A DNA stretch of 64,000 bases from Bacteroides stercoris ATCC 43183 (GCF_025147325.1 NZ_CP102262.1:2294001-2358000), one strand, 5' to 3'. Positions 1 through 9,878 are shown, counted from the first letter of the stretch. Notes: generated by a model not told the origin, from the letters alone. Made by a program: numbers and translations.

Positions 1-50
1 CATTCGAACTATGAAATTAGCGGGATTTATATGCAGGATATTTTTCTTTC

Positions 51-1373
51 TTATCGTTTCAGTTTCGGCATCATCTTGCCCATTTTGCTGCCGGTCACCA
101 TTTTCATCATTTTACGGGTCTGGTCGAACTGTTTCAGCAAACGGTTTACTTCCTGAATGTTCGTGCCGCTGCCTTTGGCGATACGCTGGCGGCGCGAGCC
201 GTTTAGGATGGCCGGGTTGCTGCGTTCTTCCGGAGTCATGGAGTAGATAATCGCTTCGATGCTTTTGAAAGCATTGTCGTCAATATCGATATCCTTGATA
301 GCTTTGCCTACCCCCGGTATCATGGAAGCGAGTTCTTTCAAGTTACCCATTTTCTTGATTTGTGCAATCTGGCTCAGGAAGTCGTTGAAGTCAAACTGGT
401 TCTTCGCAATTTTCTTTTGCAGACGTTTGGCTTCTTCTTCATCATATTGTTCTTGTGCACGCTCTACCAATGACACGATGTCGCCCATACCCAGAATACG
501 GTCTGCCATACGGGCAGGGTGGAATTGGTCGATAGCGTCCAGTTTTTCGCCGGTTCCTACAAACTTGATAGGCTTGTTTACTACAGTACGGATAGAAAGG
601 GCGGCACCACCGCGAGTGTCACCGTCCAACTTGGTCAATACCACACCATTGAAGTCCAGACGTTCGTTGAATTCTTTGGCTGTGTTTACGGCATCCTGTC
701 CGGTCATGGAATCCACTACGAACAAGATTTCATTCGGATTGATGGCGGATTTGATGGCGGCGATTTCGTTCATCATCTCTTCGTCTACGGCCAGACGACC
801 GGCTGTATCGACGATTACGAGGTCATATCCTTTGGCTTTAGCTTCCTGTATGGCGTTTTGGGCTATGCTCACTGGGTCTTTGCTATCAGGTTCGGAATAC
901 ATGGGCACTTCGATCTGCTCTGCCAGTACGCGCAACTGTTCGATAGCGGCGGGGCGGTAAACGTCGCAAGCCACCAATAAGGGCTTCCGGTTCTTTTTGG
1001 TTTTCAACATGCGTGCCAACTTTCCGGAGAAAGTAGTCTTACCGGAACCTTGCAGACCGGACATCAAAATAACAGCCGGTTTGGAATCAATATTGATTTC
1101 CGCAGTTTCGCCACCCATGAGTTGTGTTAACTCATCGTGTACGATTTTTACCATTAACTGGCTGGGTTTTACAGCTGTCAGCACGTTTTGTCCTAAAGCT
1201 TTTTCCTTAACGGTATCAGTAAAACTCTTGGCAACCTTATAGTTTACGTCAGCATCCAAAAGTGCTTTACGCACGTCTTTCAGCGTTTCCGCTACATTAA
1301 TTTCGGTGATTTTACCTTCACCCTTCAAAATTTTAAACGACCTCTCAAGTCTCTCGCTTAAATTATCGAACAT
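51..1373 (-). CDS. ffh: Signal recognition particle protein Ffh
   Basis: This 440-residue protein is the SRP GTPase that binds 4.5S RNA and delivers signal-bearing ribosomes to the membrane through FtsY. The N-terminal helical bundle is followed by the GTPase domain, with its P-loop GLQGSGKTT near residues 107-115, DTAGR and TKLDGD motifs. A Met-rich M domain ends in MMKMVTGSKMGKMMPKLKR. Length and ends are normal for the family. The start ATG at 1373 fits the usual MFDNLSERLE opening. A TACTTTTG -7 element lies upstream on the minus strand at 1421-1428. Identification is certain from sequence. Confidence 0.98.
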   Translation of the reverse strand: MFDNLSERLERSFKILKGEGKITEINVAETLKDVRKALLDADVNYKVAKSFTDTVKEKALGQNVLTAVKPSQLMVKIVHDELTQLMGGETAEINIDSKPAVILMSGLQGSGKTTFSGKLARMLKTKKNRKPLLVACDVYRPAAIEQLRVLAEQIEVPMYSEPDSKDPVSIAQNAIQEAKAKGYDLVIVDTAGRLAVDEEMMNEIAAIKSAINPNEILFVVDSMTGQDAVNTAKEFNERLDFNGVVLTKLDGDTRGGAALSIRTVVNKPIKFVGTGEKLDAIDQFHPARMADRILGMGDIVSLVERAQEQYDEEEAKRLQKKIAKNQFDFNDFLSQIAQIKKMGNLKELASMIPGVGKAIKDIDIDDNAFKSIEAIIYSMTPEERSNPAILNGSRRQRIAKGSGTNIQEVNRLLKQFDQTRKMMKMVTGSKMGKMMPKLKR

Positions 1374-1584
1374 AGTATCTAATTACAATTACTAAATTAC
1401 AAATTACTCTTATTGAGGCGCAAAAGTACAAAAAATACCTGTAACTGCCTTCTTTTAAGGACAGAATATTATTGCGGTTTTGCAGCAGATTGCCTTGAAG
1501 CATAAAATATTCCGTTCCAACTGACGGGAAGACTGAAATCATGTTTATTCTCCATGCTTTTGCTTTTTATTATATAATAACATT

Positions 1585-1624
1585 GAAAAAGAGCGGAATA
1601 ACTTATGCTATTCCGCTCTTTTTC
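1585..1624 (-). terminator. Rho-independent terminator behind rho
   Basis: Two perfect 16-bp arms (1585-1600 and 1609-1624) flank an 8-nt loop, with A/T runs at both ends, so it can work in either direction. It lies 47 bp past the rho stop codon and before the ffh promoter, where a terminator for rho is expected. Confidence 0.9.
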
Positions 1625-1670
1625 AAATATTTGCTTTTATATCTTAGTTGGTTCTTTTCCGTGTAGGCAT

Positions 1671-3650
1671 TTAACCGTTCATGCTCATCAGGAATTCATC
1701 GTTGTCTTTGGTTTTTTCCAAACGGTCTTTTACGAAGTCCATTGCCTCTATCGGGTTCATATCGGCAAGATACTTGCGGAGAATCCACATGCGATCCAGC
1801 GTTTGCTTGTCTTGCAGCAAGTCATCGCGACGAGTGCTGGAAGCAACGATATTGACAGCCGGGAAGATGCGCTTGTTGGACAGGTTGCGGTCGAGTTGCA
1901 GTTCCATATTACCAGTACCTTTGAACTCTTCAAAGATCACTTCGTCCATTTTGGAACCGGTATCTATAAGCGCCGTAGCAAGGATGGTCAGCGAACCACC
2001 GCCTTCAATGTTGCGGGCAGCACCGAAGAAGCGTTTCGGCTTGTGCAGTGCGTTGGCGTCCACACCTCCGGACAATACTTTACCCGAAGCCGGGGAAACA
2101 GTATTGTAGGCACGTGCCAAACGTGTTATGGAGTCAAGGAAGATAACAACGTCATGTCCGCATTCTACCATTCTTTTGGCCTTCTCCAAAACAATGCCTG
2201 CTATTTTCACGTGACGTTCTGCCGGTTCGTCGAAAGTAGAGGCAATAACCTCTGCATTTACGGTACGGGCCATGTCGGTAACTTCTTCCGGACGTTCATC
2301 AATCAATAGCATAATCATGTACACTTCCGGGTGGTTGGCTGCAATGGCGTTGGCAATGTCCTTCATCAGAATAGTCTTACCCGTTTTGGGCTGTGCTACG
2401 ATTAGTGCGCGCTGGCCTTTACCAATGGGCGCAAAGAGGTCTACTACACGGGCAGACAGGGAGTCGGAATATCCGCCTTTGCAAAGTTTGAATTTCTCGT
2501 CCGGGAAGAGCGGGGTGAGATGTTCGAACGGTACACGGTCGCGTACAAAAGCCGGGTCACGTCCGTTAATCTTGGATACTTTTACCAGCGGGAAATATTT
2601 CTCTCCTTCCTTGGGTGGACGGATAACACCTTCCACTACATCACCGGTCTTCAGGCCGAACAGCTTGATTTGTGATTGTGAAACGTAAATATCATCGGGA
2701 GAAGAAAGGTAGTTATAATCGGATGAGCGCAGGAATCCATAACCGTCCTGCATGATTTCCAATACGCCGGTTCCTGTGAGTATATCGTCAAATTCGTACG
2801 CCTTTTCGCGTTCTATTGCCGGCTTGCGTTCGGAAGCAACATAATTCTCATTGTTGTTCTGTTGTTGTGCAGGACGTTGCTGCTGTTGTGCAGGACGCTG
2901 GTTGTTATTGTTACGATTGTTGTTGTATGGCGTATTGTTATCGCGGAGGCGAAGACGGGAGCGTTGTTGCGGTTGCTCTGTTGCAGGAACAGGAGTTTCT
3001 GCTTTGGTAGCTTCGAATTTGCCGATGAGCTCTGACGGCAGTTCTATTTTTTCGGTTGGCAAATCCTCGATGGGGATAAAGTCATCCTCTGCTTCCGGCA
3101 AGACAGGACTTTCATCCGGTGTAGGCTGGGGGGCTGCAACAACTTTCTTGGGTTCTGCTTTTTTCGGCTCTGTAGTTTCTACTTTAGTTTCTGCCGGAAC
3201 GGTTTTAGGTGTTTCCGCTACGGGAGCCGCTTCTTGTTTTACTTTGCGAGGACGTCCCGGTTTGCGTTTGGGAACTTCAGTCTCTGCTGCGGGAGTTGCG
3301 GCTACGGCCGGTTCTTTAGCCGCCTCTGCTGCTTGTACGGAAGCTTGTACGGCAGGTGCTTCTTCGGTTTTCCCTTTTGTGAGTTCACCGTTCTTATTGG
3401 CTGTGAATACCTTGTCCGCTGCTTCTTTCTTGACCGTTACGCGAGAACGTTTTTGCTTGTCCCCTTTACGTTCTTCTTTTAATTTGTCGGCTGCTACTTT
3501 CTTGGTTGCTCCAGCAATGGCTTGTTCGTCAAGTATCTTGTAAACGAGTTCTTCTTTTTTGAGAGAGTCTGTTTTTTTGATACCCAATTCTTGGGCAATA
3601 GCTTGCAGTTCCGACAAATTTTTGTCGTTTAATTGAATGATATTATACAT
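1671..3650 (-). CDS. rho: Transcription termination factor Rho with long N-terminal insertion
   Basis: Rho is the hexameric RNA helicase that ends transcription. At 659 residues it is far longer than the roughly 420 of E. coli Rho. Residues 1-50 form the Rho N-terminal helical domain. Residues about 60-280 are low complexity: first Lys/Ala/Pro/Glu-rich, then an Asn/Gln-rich stretch at about 233-270. The RNA-binding cold-shock-like domain begins at about residue 285 ([20 protein letters not shown]), and the ATPase P-loop PKTGKT is at about 423-428. Inserts of this type are known in Bacteroides Rho and have been linked to phase separation; that link is from general knowledge, not from this sequence. 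A TACCTTTG -7 box lies at 3795-3802. Confidence 0.97.
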   Translation of the reverse strand: MYNIIQLNDKNLSELQAIAQELGIKKTDSLKKEELVYKILDEQAIAGATKKVAADKLKEERKGDKQKRSRVTVKKEAADKVFTANKNGELTKGKTEEAPAVQASVQAAEAAKEPAVAATPAAETEVPKRKPGRPRKVKQEAAPVAETPKTVPAETKVETTEPKKAEPKKVVAAPQPTPDESPVLPEAEDDFIPIEDLPTEKIELPSELIGKFEATKAETPVPATEQPQQRSRLRLRDNNTPYNNNRNNNNQRPAQQQQRPAQQQNNNENYVASERKPAIEREKAYEFDDILTGTGVLEIMQDGYGFLRSSDYNYLSSPDDIYVSQSQIKLFGLKTGDVVEGVIRPPKEGEKYFPLVKVSKINGRDPAFVRDRVPFEHLTPLFPDEKFKLCKGGYSDSLSARVVDLFAPIGKGQRALIVAQPKTGKTILMKDIANAIAANHPEVYMIMLLIDERPEEVTDMARTVNAEVIASTFDEPAERHVKIAGIVLEKAKRMVECGHDVVIFLDSITRLARAYNTVSPASGKVLSGGVDANALHKPKRFFGAARNIEGGGSLTILATALIDTGSKMDEVIFEEFKGTGNMELQLDRNLSNKRIFPAVNIVASSTRRDDLLQDKQTLDRMWILRKYLADMNPIEAMDFVKDRLEKTKDNDEFLMSMNG

Positions 3651-3794
3651 ATAGTATATGTGTGAATGGTTTTTACTTATATCGGTAAGTCTACCTTTTG
3701 TAAATTATGATTTAATAGGGATATTTGTTATTGAACCGGAAATCTGACTAACAATCCTCACCTCAGCAAGGAGTTGCAGAATGTTTCAACGGCA

Positions 3795-3802
3795 CAAAGG
3801 TA
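3795..3802 (-). promoter_or_regulatory. -7 promoter element for rho
   Basis: TACCTTTG on the minus strand matches the Bacteroides -7 consensus TAnnTTTG, about 145 nt upstream of the rho start. No good -33 box was found. Confidence 0.55.
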
Positions 3803-3856
3803 ATAATAATTTTTGGTTTCATAAATAAATCGTCTTTTTTTTAATTTTAAAAGTCT

Positions 3857-3864
3857 ATCTTTGT
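3857..3864 (+). promoter_or_regulatory. -7 promoter element for the flavodoxin-ferredoxin gene
   Basis: TATCTTTG matches TAnnTTTG. It overlaps a TTG codon at 3861 that would otherwise open the reading frame, so the real start must be the ATG at 3891, 26 nt downstream. Confidence 0.65.
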
Positions 3865-3890
3865 TTCATTATTATATAAGAAACAGATTT

Positions 3891-4724
3891 ATGAATATAT
3901 ATGCAGTTCGTTTGATTACTTTTTCGCCTACCCATACCTCTAAACAAGTGGGCGAGGCGATTGTTCGCGGTACGGGCATTTCCGATGTTGCCCGGACAGA
4001 CCTTACTTTCCACCCGGCCGGCAAATTGGAAATTCCTGAAAGCACCTTGACGGTGATAACCGTCCCCGTCTATGGCGGGAAGGTGGCACCCCTGGGATTG
4101 GAGCGGATGAAAGACGTTCATGCTTCCGGTGCTCCGGCGGTGCTGGTTGCTGTGTATGGTAACCGTGCCTATGAAAAAGCATTGGTGGAGTTGGACGCAT
4201 TTGCATCGGACAGAGGATTTAAAGTGATTGCCGGTGCTACGTTTGTAGGCGAGCATTCGTACAGTACGCAGCAAAATCCCATAGCTGCAGGGCGGCCGGA
4301 TGCAGATGACTTGCAGTTTGCAGAAACTTTCGGCGCTAAGATACGGACTAAAATCGAAGCGGCAGCCGACATGGATAAGCTCTATGCCGTTGACGTCAAC
4401 CGTATTCAACGTCCCCGTCAGGCGTTTTTTCCGTTATTCCGTTTCTTGCGGAAGGTGGTGAAACTACGCAAAAGCGGAGTTCCTATGCCGCGCATTCCGG
4501 CTGTCGACACAGAACTTTGCAACCATTGCGGATACTGCGTGAAGCATTGTCCGGCAGGCGCCATCGTGAAAGGCGATGAGTGTAGTACCGATGTGGAAAA
4601 GTGTATTCGCTGCTGTGCTTGTGTAAAAGGGTGTCCGCAAAAGGCCCGTACTTTTGATACGCCGTTTGCCGCCTTGCTTGCCGATTGCTTTAAGAAGCAG
4701 AAGGAAAATAGGATTATCTTGTAA
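3891..4724 (+). CDS. EFR1-type flavodoxin-ferredoxin protein
   Basis: A 277-residue redox protein. The N-terminal half is flavodoxin-like: residues 1-30 (RLITFSPTHTSKQVGEAI) look like the FMN phosphate loop and are followed by a Rossmann-like fold. The C-terminal 70 residues carry two 4Fe-4S motifs, CNHCGYCVKHCP and CIRCCACVKGCP. This is the EFR1 layout, an electron carrier fusing flavin and iron-sulfur centres. The physiological partner is unknown. The gene stands alone: rho is divergent and tilS is convergent. The start was moved from 3861 to the ATG at 3891 because the upstream codon sits in the promoter. Confidence 0.88.
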   Translation: MNIYAVRLITFSPTHTSKQVGEAIVRGTGISDVARTDLTFHPAGKLEIPESTLTVITVPVYGGKVAPLGLERMKDVHASGAPAVLVAVYGNRAYEKALVELDAFASDRGFKVIAGATFVGEHSYSTQQNPIAAGRPDADDLQFAETFGAKIRTKIEAAADMDKLYAVDVNRIQRPRQAFFPLFRFLRKVVKLRKSGVPMPRIPAVDTELCNHCGYCVKHCPAGAIVKGDECSTDVEKCIRCCACVKGCPQKARTFDTPFAALLADCFKKQKENRIIL

Positions 4725-5104
4725 GTAGATTCTGACATATCTGCCTTCGGGCATAAATTGAGTTCAAAGAGTATTTTCAGCTTCTTTTGAAACTCTATTC
4801 GGTTTGTTTTTATAAGAAGCATAACGGGGTATGTGACGAATAAAAATAGAAAAATATCTTCAAACAAGGAGTGCTGAAGAAGATTTAAGCAGGTTCTTAA
4901 GGAGAAGGATTCTTGTCGGAGAGGAGAGATGTTCTCTTCAGGTAAGAAGCCGGTAAATATAGGAGAAGAACTTTATCTCCGGTCTGAAGATGGGTGTCTT
5001 TAGGCTGGAGAGATCCGTTTTTAGGTTAAAGTTCTGTATTTCTAACCTAAAGATGAAATGGATAATGGGGTACTCTTCGGATGCAGAGTTATACCACTTG
5101 GGGC
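4725..5104. repeat. Intergenic region with loose palindromic repeats
   Basis: No convincing gene lies here, between two convergent genes. From 4901 to 5051 short motifs recur at 18-22 bp: GGAGA/TCTCC pairs in the first half, then TTTAGG words. The clearest element is a perfect 9-bp inverted repeat, TTTAGGTTA (5020-5028) and TAACCTAAA (5043-5051). The design resembles the sharper 22-bp arrays elsewhere in the window but is degenerate. Confidence 0.5.
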
Positions 5105-6400
5105 TCAGGGTGTGACAGGACTGTCCCCGGCGGGAAGAAGCCGGACTGTGAGTACCCGTTTTGTAGAGGCACCGATGCGGAAACGGTTGTCCGTTCTTTC
5201 ACCTATCAGCCAGATAATCTCTTCGCCGCAACATAATACCCATTGCTGCTCTTTGCGCAAAAGGGAGAACTTCCGGTCGGTCATATAGTCGCTTACTTTT
5301 TTCCGGCCTTTCATGCCGAATGGAATAAAAGAGTCCCCTTGTCGCCAGGGGCGCAGAAGGAGAGGATGTGTCAGTTTATCCGCATCAAAGCAGGCAGTGT
5401 TCTTGTCGCGGGGAATGACAAAGTCCGGGGTAAAGACATGTTCTTCCATTGCCAGTGCGGGTTGTATGGGGTGTCGGTGTGCTTCAATCAGCAGATATTC
5501 GCGGTCTTTCACGATGCACCAATGTTCCGAAGTGAAGATCTTTCCCGGCTGTCCTTCCAGCGAACGGTATATGTCTCTGATTTGGGCAGTGTTAAAGCCG
5601 AGCGGGTATAGGATTTCAAACAGTAATGTTGCGGGGGCCGGTTCCTGCATCAGTCTCTCGATGCAGATGCCCTCTGCTGTCCGCACCCGTTTTATGCCTT
5701 CGTCTATCCCTTGTTTATATATGGCGGATGCGCCATCCAGATGCTCGGCGGTGTTGAGAATGCTTTCTTTGACGGATGGGTTGATTTCCTGCATCATGGG
5801 CAACAGGTTCAAGCGTATTTTGTTACGAGTGTATTCATCCTGCAGATTGGTGCTGTCCGTTACGTAATCCTGCCCTATGCGGTTCAGATAACTGATGATT
5901 TCTTTGCGTTCCAGGCAAAGCAACGGACGTACGATGTGCCCGTTTTTGGGGCGTATTCCCCGTAACCCGTTGATGCCCGTACCACGTATCAGGTTCAGCA
6001 GGAGGGTTTCCACGCTGTCGTCCTGGTGATGGGCCACGGCAATGGCGTCGGCATTGATTTTCTGCCGTATTTCCTCAAACCATCCGTAACGTAGTTCGCG
6101 TGCGGCCATTTCAATGGAGATGTGCCGTTCTTCGGCAGTGCGCGCGGTGTCGAAGTGGACGGTGTGTAGCGGTACTTGTTGTTTTACGCACAGTTGGCGG
6201 ACAAATGCCTCATCTCTGTCGGATTCTGCACCTCGCAGGTGAAAATTACAGTGCGCAGCTTCGCAGTCGTAGCCCGACGCTTGCAACAGTCGTAATAAAG
6301 CGACGGAATCCGCACCGCCGCTTAGGGCGACAAGTACCTTGTCTGTCGGTTGCAAAAGCTGTTTCCGGTTGATATATTGTGCTACTTTTTCCTTTTCCAT
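5105..6400 (-). CDS. tilS: tRNA(Ile)-lysidine synthetase TilS
   Basis: TilS adds lysine to C34 of the CAU-anticodon isoleucine tRNA, so that it reads AUA. The 431-residue protein has the ATP-pyrophosphatase signature SGGADS at residues 27-32 and downstream HHQDD and RNKIR motifs. The C-terminal TilS domain ([21 protein letters not shown]) starts at about residue 345. Length is normal. A minus-strand -7 element TATATTTG lies at 6406-6413. The gene is single and divergent from feoAB. Confidence 0.96.
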   Translation of the reverse strand: MEKEKVAQYINRKQLLQPTDKVLVALSGGADSVALLRLLQASGYDCEAAHCNFHLRGAESDRDEAFVRQLCVKQQVPLHTVHFDTARTAEERHISIEMAARELRYGWFEEIRQKINADAIAVAHHQDDSVETLLLNLIRGTGINGLRGIRPKNGHIVRPLLCLERKEIISYLNRIGQDYVTDSTNLQDEYTRNKIRLNLLPMMQEINPSVKESILNTAEHLDGASAIYKQGIDEGIKRVRTAEGICIERLMQEPAPATLLFEILYPLGFNTAQIRDIYRSLEGQPGKIFTSEHWCIVKDREYLLIEAHRHPIQPALAMEEHVFTPDFVIPRDKNTACFDADKLTHPLLLRPWRQGDSFIPFGMKGRKKVSDYMTDRKFSLLRKEQQWVLCCGEEIIWLIGERTDNRFRIGASTKRVLTVRLLPAGDSPVTP

Positions 6401-6537
6401 AGCGGCAAATATACATGTTTCTTCCCGGATTTTGTTACTTCCGTGCCGAAAGGTTGCTTTGGCAGACCGTTGTCAGCTTGCTTACAATGCAGAATCGGCT
6501 CTCTTTGATACCTCTTATTTAAAAACATTCTAAATTG

Positions 6538-6569
6538 TTTGCGCTATACGGACTTATCCTTTATCTTTG
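6538..6569 (+). promoter_or_regulatory. Promoter of feoAB
   Basis: TTTG at 6538-6541 and TATCTTTG at 6562-6569 are separated by 20 bp, an essentially perfect Bacteroides primary-sigma promoter. The feoAB ATG follows 27 nt after it. No Fur-like palindrome was recognised by eye. Confidence 0.8.
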
Positions 6570-6596
6570 CGGCAAAAATAAAAAAGGCAGAAGACT

Positions 6597-9068
6597 ATGC
6601 GTTTGTCCGAATTGAAAACCGGTGAGAAGGGAGTAATCGTTAAAGTGCTGGGACACGGAGGTTTCCGTAAGCGAATCGTGGAAATGGGATTTATCAAAGG
6701 GAAAACCGTTGAGGTGTTGCTGAACGCCCCTCTGAAAGACCCCATCAAGTATAAGGTGATGGGATATGAAATCTCTTTACGGCGTCAGGAAGCTGAGATG
6801 ATTGAGATTGTCGGTGAAAAGGAAATGTGTCGGGAGTCCGTGCAGCTCGACTATCACGAGGGATGGAGCGAAGATATGCGTTTGGACGAAGAGGAACTGA
6901 AACGTATCGCTTTAGGAAAACGCCGCACCATCAATGTTGCTTTGGTGGGTAATCCCAATTGCGGCAAGACATCCCTTTTCAACATCGCCTCGGGTTCGCA
7001 CGAGCATGTGGGTAATTACAGCGGTGTCACCGTAGATGCTAAAGAGGGGTATTTTGACTTTCAGGGGTATCATTTCCGCATCGTCGACTTGCCTGGCACT
7101 TATTCGCTTTCTGCCTATTCTCCCGAAGAGATTTATGTGCGCCATCACATCATCAACGAAACTCCGGATATCATTATTAATGTGGTGGACTCTTCCAATC
7201 TGGAACGGAACCTGTATCTCACCACCCAGTTGATTGACATGAACGTGCGCATGGTTATCGCGCTTAACATGTACGACGAACTGGAAGCAAGCGGGAACAC
7301 GTTGGATTACGTAAAACTCGGTCAGTTGTTTGGCGTGCCGATGCTGCCTACCATCAGTCGCACCGGAAAAGGCATAGAACAGCTTTTCCATATTATCATC
7401 GGCATTTACGAGGGTGGTGATTTTCTGGATAAAAAAGGTAAGATACGTGCCGAAATCCTGAATGATTTGCGCAACTGGCACAAGGAGTATGTACCCGACC
7501 ATGACTTCGGCACTCATAAGGAGGAGAAGGAGCATCCGGCAGGCTTTTACCGCCACATCCATATCAATCACGGGCCGGAATTGGAGCGGAGCATTGAAGA
7601 GGTGAAACGCATAATCAGTGTCAACGAGAATATACGGTATAAATACTCCACGCGCTTTCTTGCTATTAAGTTGCTGGAGAATGACGAGGATTTGGAGAAG
7701 ACCGTACAGGAGTTTCCCAATGGGAAGGATATTATTGAAGTCCGTAACCGCGAAGTGCAACGCCTGCGTAATGTAATAAACGAAGATAGCGAGCAGGCCA
7801 TTACAGATGCCAAATACGGTTTTATCGCCGGTGCGCTTCGCGAAACCTATGTGGACAAGCAAGAGGATACGGCACGTACAACGCGTGTGATAGATTCCAT
7901 TGTGACACATCGAGTATGGGGGTATCCCATCTTTTTTCTGTTCCTGTATCTGATGTTTGAAGGAACATTCATCTTGGGAGATTATCCCATGCAGGGCATT
8001 GAATGGCTGGTAGGTGCGTTGGGCAGTCTGGTGCGTGACAACATGTCTGAAGGACCGCTGAAGGATTTGTTGGTGGACGGCATTATCGGCGGTGTAGGCG
8101 GGGTGATTGTCTTTTTGCCCAATATCTTGATTCTATATTTCTTCATATCTTTGATGGAGGATTCCGGATATATGGCGCGTGCCGCCTTTATCATGGATAA
8201 GATAATGCATAAGATGGGTCTGCACGGCAAGTCTTTTATCCCTCTGATTATGGGATTCGGTTGCAATGTACCGGCTATTATGGCCTCGCGTACTATTGAA
8301 AACCGGAAGAGCCGACTGGTGACCATGCTTATCAATCCGCTGATGTCGTGCAGTGCACGTTTGCCTATTTATTTGCTGTTGGTGGGGGCGTTTTTCCCGA
8401 ACAATGCCAGTTTGGTATTGCTGATAATCTATGCTATCGGCATTTTACTGGCTGTGGTTATGGCACGACTTTTCTGTCGCTTTCTGGTAAAGGGAGATGA
8501 CACGCCGTTTGTTATGGAGCTTCCTCCTTACCGCATACCGACGTCGAAGTCCATTTTTCGCCATACTTGGGAGAAAGGCGCGCAATATCTGCGCAAAATG
8601 GGAGGTATCATCATGGTGGCTTCCATTGTGATATGGGCGTTGGGGTATTATCCGGACCACGATGCATATCAGGATGTGGCCGAACAGCAGGAAAACTCGT
8701 ATATCGGCAGAATAGGCAAGGCTGTTGAACCGGTGATAGAGCCGTTAGGCTTTGATTGGAAACTGGGTGTCGGTATCCTTTCCGGTGTAGGGGCCAAGGA
8801 ACTGGTGGTAAGTACGCTGGGAGTTCTGTATGCAGATGATGCCGAAGCCGATGCGGTGAGCTTGGGCGAACGGATTCCGATTACTCCGTTGGTGGCTTTT
8901 GGCTATATGGTGTTTGTATTGATATATTTCCCGTGCATCGCCACCTTAGCGGCCATTAAAGGAGAATCGGGCAGTTGGAAATGGGCTTTGTTTGCAGCGG
9001 TGTACACTACTGTCCTTGCATGGGTGGTGTCCTTTGCAATTTATCAGATAGGGGGGCTGTTTGGATGA
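6597..9068 (+). CDS. feoB: Fused FeoA-FeoB ferrous iron transporter
   Basis: This inner-membrane Fe(II) transporter of 823 residues carries FeoA as its N-terminal domain. Residues 1-74 are the SH3-like FeoA part (MRLSELKTGEKG to EAEMIEI). The FeoB G domain begins at about 110, with G1 GNPNCGKTS at 118-126, DLPGTYSL as G3 and NMYD as G4. The membrane part from about 440 has Gate motifs, for example GFGCNVPAIMASR and SCSARLPIY. The fusion is common in Bacteroides. It overlaps the next gene by 4 nt (ATGA), so the two are translated as a unit. Confidence 0.97.
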   Translation: MRLSELKTGEKGVIVKVLGHGGFRKRIVEMGFIKGKTVEVLLNAPLKDPIKYKVMGYEISLRRQEAEMIEIVGEKEMCRESVQLDYHEGWSEDMRLDEEELKRIALGKRRTINVALVGNPNCGKTSLFNIASGSHEHVGNYSGVTVDAKEGYFDFQGYHFRIVDLPGTYSLSAYSPEEIYVRHHIINETPDIIINVVDSSNLERNLYLTTQLIDMNVRMVIALNMYDELEASGNTLDYVKLGQLFGVPMLPTISRTGKGIEQLFHIIIGIYEGGDFLDKKGKIRAEILNDLRNWHKEYVPDHDFGTHKEEKEHPAGFYRHIHINHGPELERSIEEVKRIISVNENIRYKYSTRFLAIKLLENDEDLEKTVQEFPNGKDIIEVRNREVQRLRNVINEDSEQAITDAKYGFIAGALRETYVDKQEDTARTTRVIDSIVTHRVWGYPIFFLFLYLMFEGTFILGDYPMQGIEWLVGALGSLVRDNMSEGPLKDLLVDGIIGGVGGVIVFLPNILILYFFISLMEDSGYMARAAFIMDKIMHKMGLHGKSFIPLIMGFGCNVPAIMASRTIENRKSRLVTMLINPLMSCSARLPIYLLLVGAFFPNNASLVLLIIYAIGILLAVVMARLFCRFLVKGDDTPFVMELPPYRIPTSKSIFRHTWEKGAQYLRKMGGIIMVASIVIWALGYYPDHDAYQDVAEQQENSYIGRIGKAVEPVIEPLGFDWKLGVGILSGVGAKELVVSTLGVLYADDAEADAVSLGERIPITPLVAFGYMVFVLIYFPCIATLAAIKGESGSWKWALFAAVYTTVLAWVVSFAIYQIGGLFG

Positions 9069-9277
9069 GTAATTGGCAAAATTGGGCGGTAGCTCTCATT
9101 TTATTGTTGTGTATCGTCCGTATTGGACAGCGTGTTTATGCTTTTTTCATGAAAGTAAAAGAAAAACGTAATCCTTGCGAGAATTGTGCAACAGGCTGTG
9201 AATTAAAGCAATTGTACGAAAAGAAACGCTTGGAATGCAGTGACGGTAAAAAAGAAATAAAGAAAAAATGCTGTTGA
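9065..9277 (+). CDS. FeoB-associated Cys-rich membrane protein
   Basis: A 70-residue protein starting at the ATG that overlaps the feoB stop codon. It has one membrane helix (WAVALILLLCIVRIGQRVYAFF), then a basic tail with CENCATGC, a further Cys at about 57 and a C-terminal CC. Small Cys-rich membrane proteins of this kind often follow feoB and may take the place of FeoC. The role is inferred from position and composition. A longer frame opening at 8975 is only an out-of-frame extension inside feoB. Confidence 0.85.
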   Translation: MSNWQNWAVALILLLCIVRIGQRVYAFFMKVKEKRNPCENCATGCELKQLYEKKRLECSDGKKEIKKKCC

Positions 9278-9302
9278 TAGTTGGTAGTTTCAAAAAAATG
9301 AC

Positions 9303-9310
9303 TACCTTTG
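9303..9310 (+). promoter_or_regulatory. -7 promoter element for tRNA-Cys
   Basis: TACCTTTG ends 21 nt before the mature 5' end of the tRNA. This spacing suits a short leader. Confidence 0.6.
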
Positions 9311-9331
9311 CAACCGCAAACGAGAAAGATT

Positions 9332-9403
9332 GGTTCCTTGGATGAGTGGCTTAGTCAGCGGTCTGCAAAACCGTGTACGGCGGTTCGAATCCGCCAGGAA
9401 CCT
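9332..9403 (+). tRNA. tRNA-Cys (GCA)
   Basis: A 72-nt cloverleaf. The acceptor arm GGTTCCT pairs with AGGAACC. The anticodon arm CGGT-CTGCAAA-ACCG carries anticodon GCA. The T arm is GGCGG-TTCGAAT-CCGCC and the discriminator is U. CCA is not encoded. Confidence 0.96.
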
Positions 9404-9408
9404 CAAAC

Positions 9409-9445
9409 ACCCCTTTCAGATAATTTCTGGGAGGGGTTTTATTTT
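9409..9445 (+). terminator. Terminator behind tRNA-Cys
   Basis: ACCCCT (9409-9414) pairs with AGGGGT (9432-9437), with an inner CAGA/TCTG stem, followed by TTTTATTTT. It begins 5 nt past the tRNA. Confidence 0.85.
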
Positions 9446-9544
9446 AAGATAAGCAAAAATGGTACTACATTGGTACTACAAAATCAACGTGAGGGATTTG
9501 TAGGTTAAGCATAATAAAAGGGGTCAACGTAACAATCTGAGGGA
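9446..9544. repeat. Remnants of IS-B-type ends downstream of tRNA-Cys
   Basis: TGGTACTACA is repeated at 9460-9469 and 9471-9480. From 9482 a shortened copy of the IS-B end follows (TCAACG, then TGAGGGATT and a diverged TAGGTTAAGCATAA). At 9521-9544 lies a complete 24-bp copy of the IS-B terminus with two mismatches, in direct tandem with the true end at 9545. This suggests earlier insertion or rearrangement events at the same spot. Confidence 0.7.
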
Positions 9545-9576
9545 GGGTCAACGTAAAAACCTGAGGGATTCATAGC

Positions 9577-9878
9577 TTATGCATAAATTTTCGCCAGTCT
9601 GAACAGGAAGAAAGCTCTGTCCTTTACTCCTCTGAATTGTGTGCGGAACTCCTTTATTTTTGCATTGAACGATTCGGAAGCAGCGTTTGTTGAACGTCTG
9701 TCAAAGAAGTTGATTATTTCCCGGTAATGCATCTGTACGGAACGTGCCACTCTTCCGAAAGCAAGAAACCCTGATTTTTCCACCTCGTCATACCAGCGGG
9801 CAAGATGCGTCAATGCCGCATCCTTGTACCTGCATTGGTGGTATATCAGTCCGAGCCTCATGGAGAGGTAGTATGCTT
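9577..9878 (-). pseudogene. IS-B transposase (orfB), C-terminal part
   Basis: This is the C-terminal third of the IS-B transposase, ending SFNAKIKEFRTQFRG...FRLAKIYA, closely matching the end of IS-A orfB. The Glu of the DDE triad is in NAASESFNAK. Joining it to the part at 11343-12017 after removal of IS-A and one copy of GTATGCTT restores an unbroken frame reading PDIKKAYYLSMRLG. Confidence 0.85.
9871..9878 (+). repeat. Target site duplication of IS-A, left copy
   Basis: GTATGCTT here and again at 11343-11350 directly flanks IS-A. Confidence 0.9.

Noticed and set aside
2851..3543. 230-residue plus-strand frame opposite rho
   Set aside because: Antisense shadow of the low-complexity region of Rho.
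4418..4867. 149-residue minus-strand frame behind the ferredoxin gene
   Set aside because: Mostly antisense to the 4Fe-4S region; no start context or domain.
9308..9508. 66-residue frame across tRNA-Cys
   Set aside because: It reads through the tRNA and its terminator; no protein-like features outside the tRNA.
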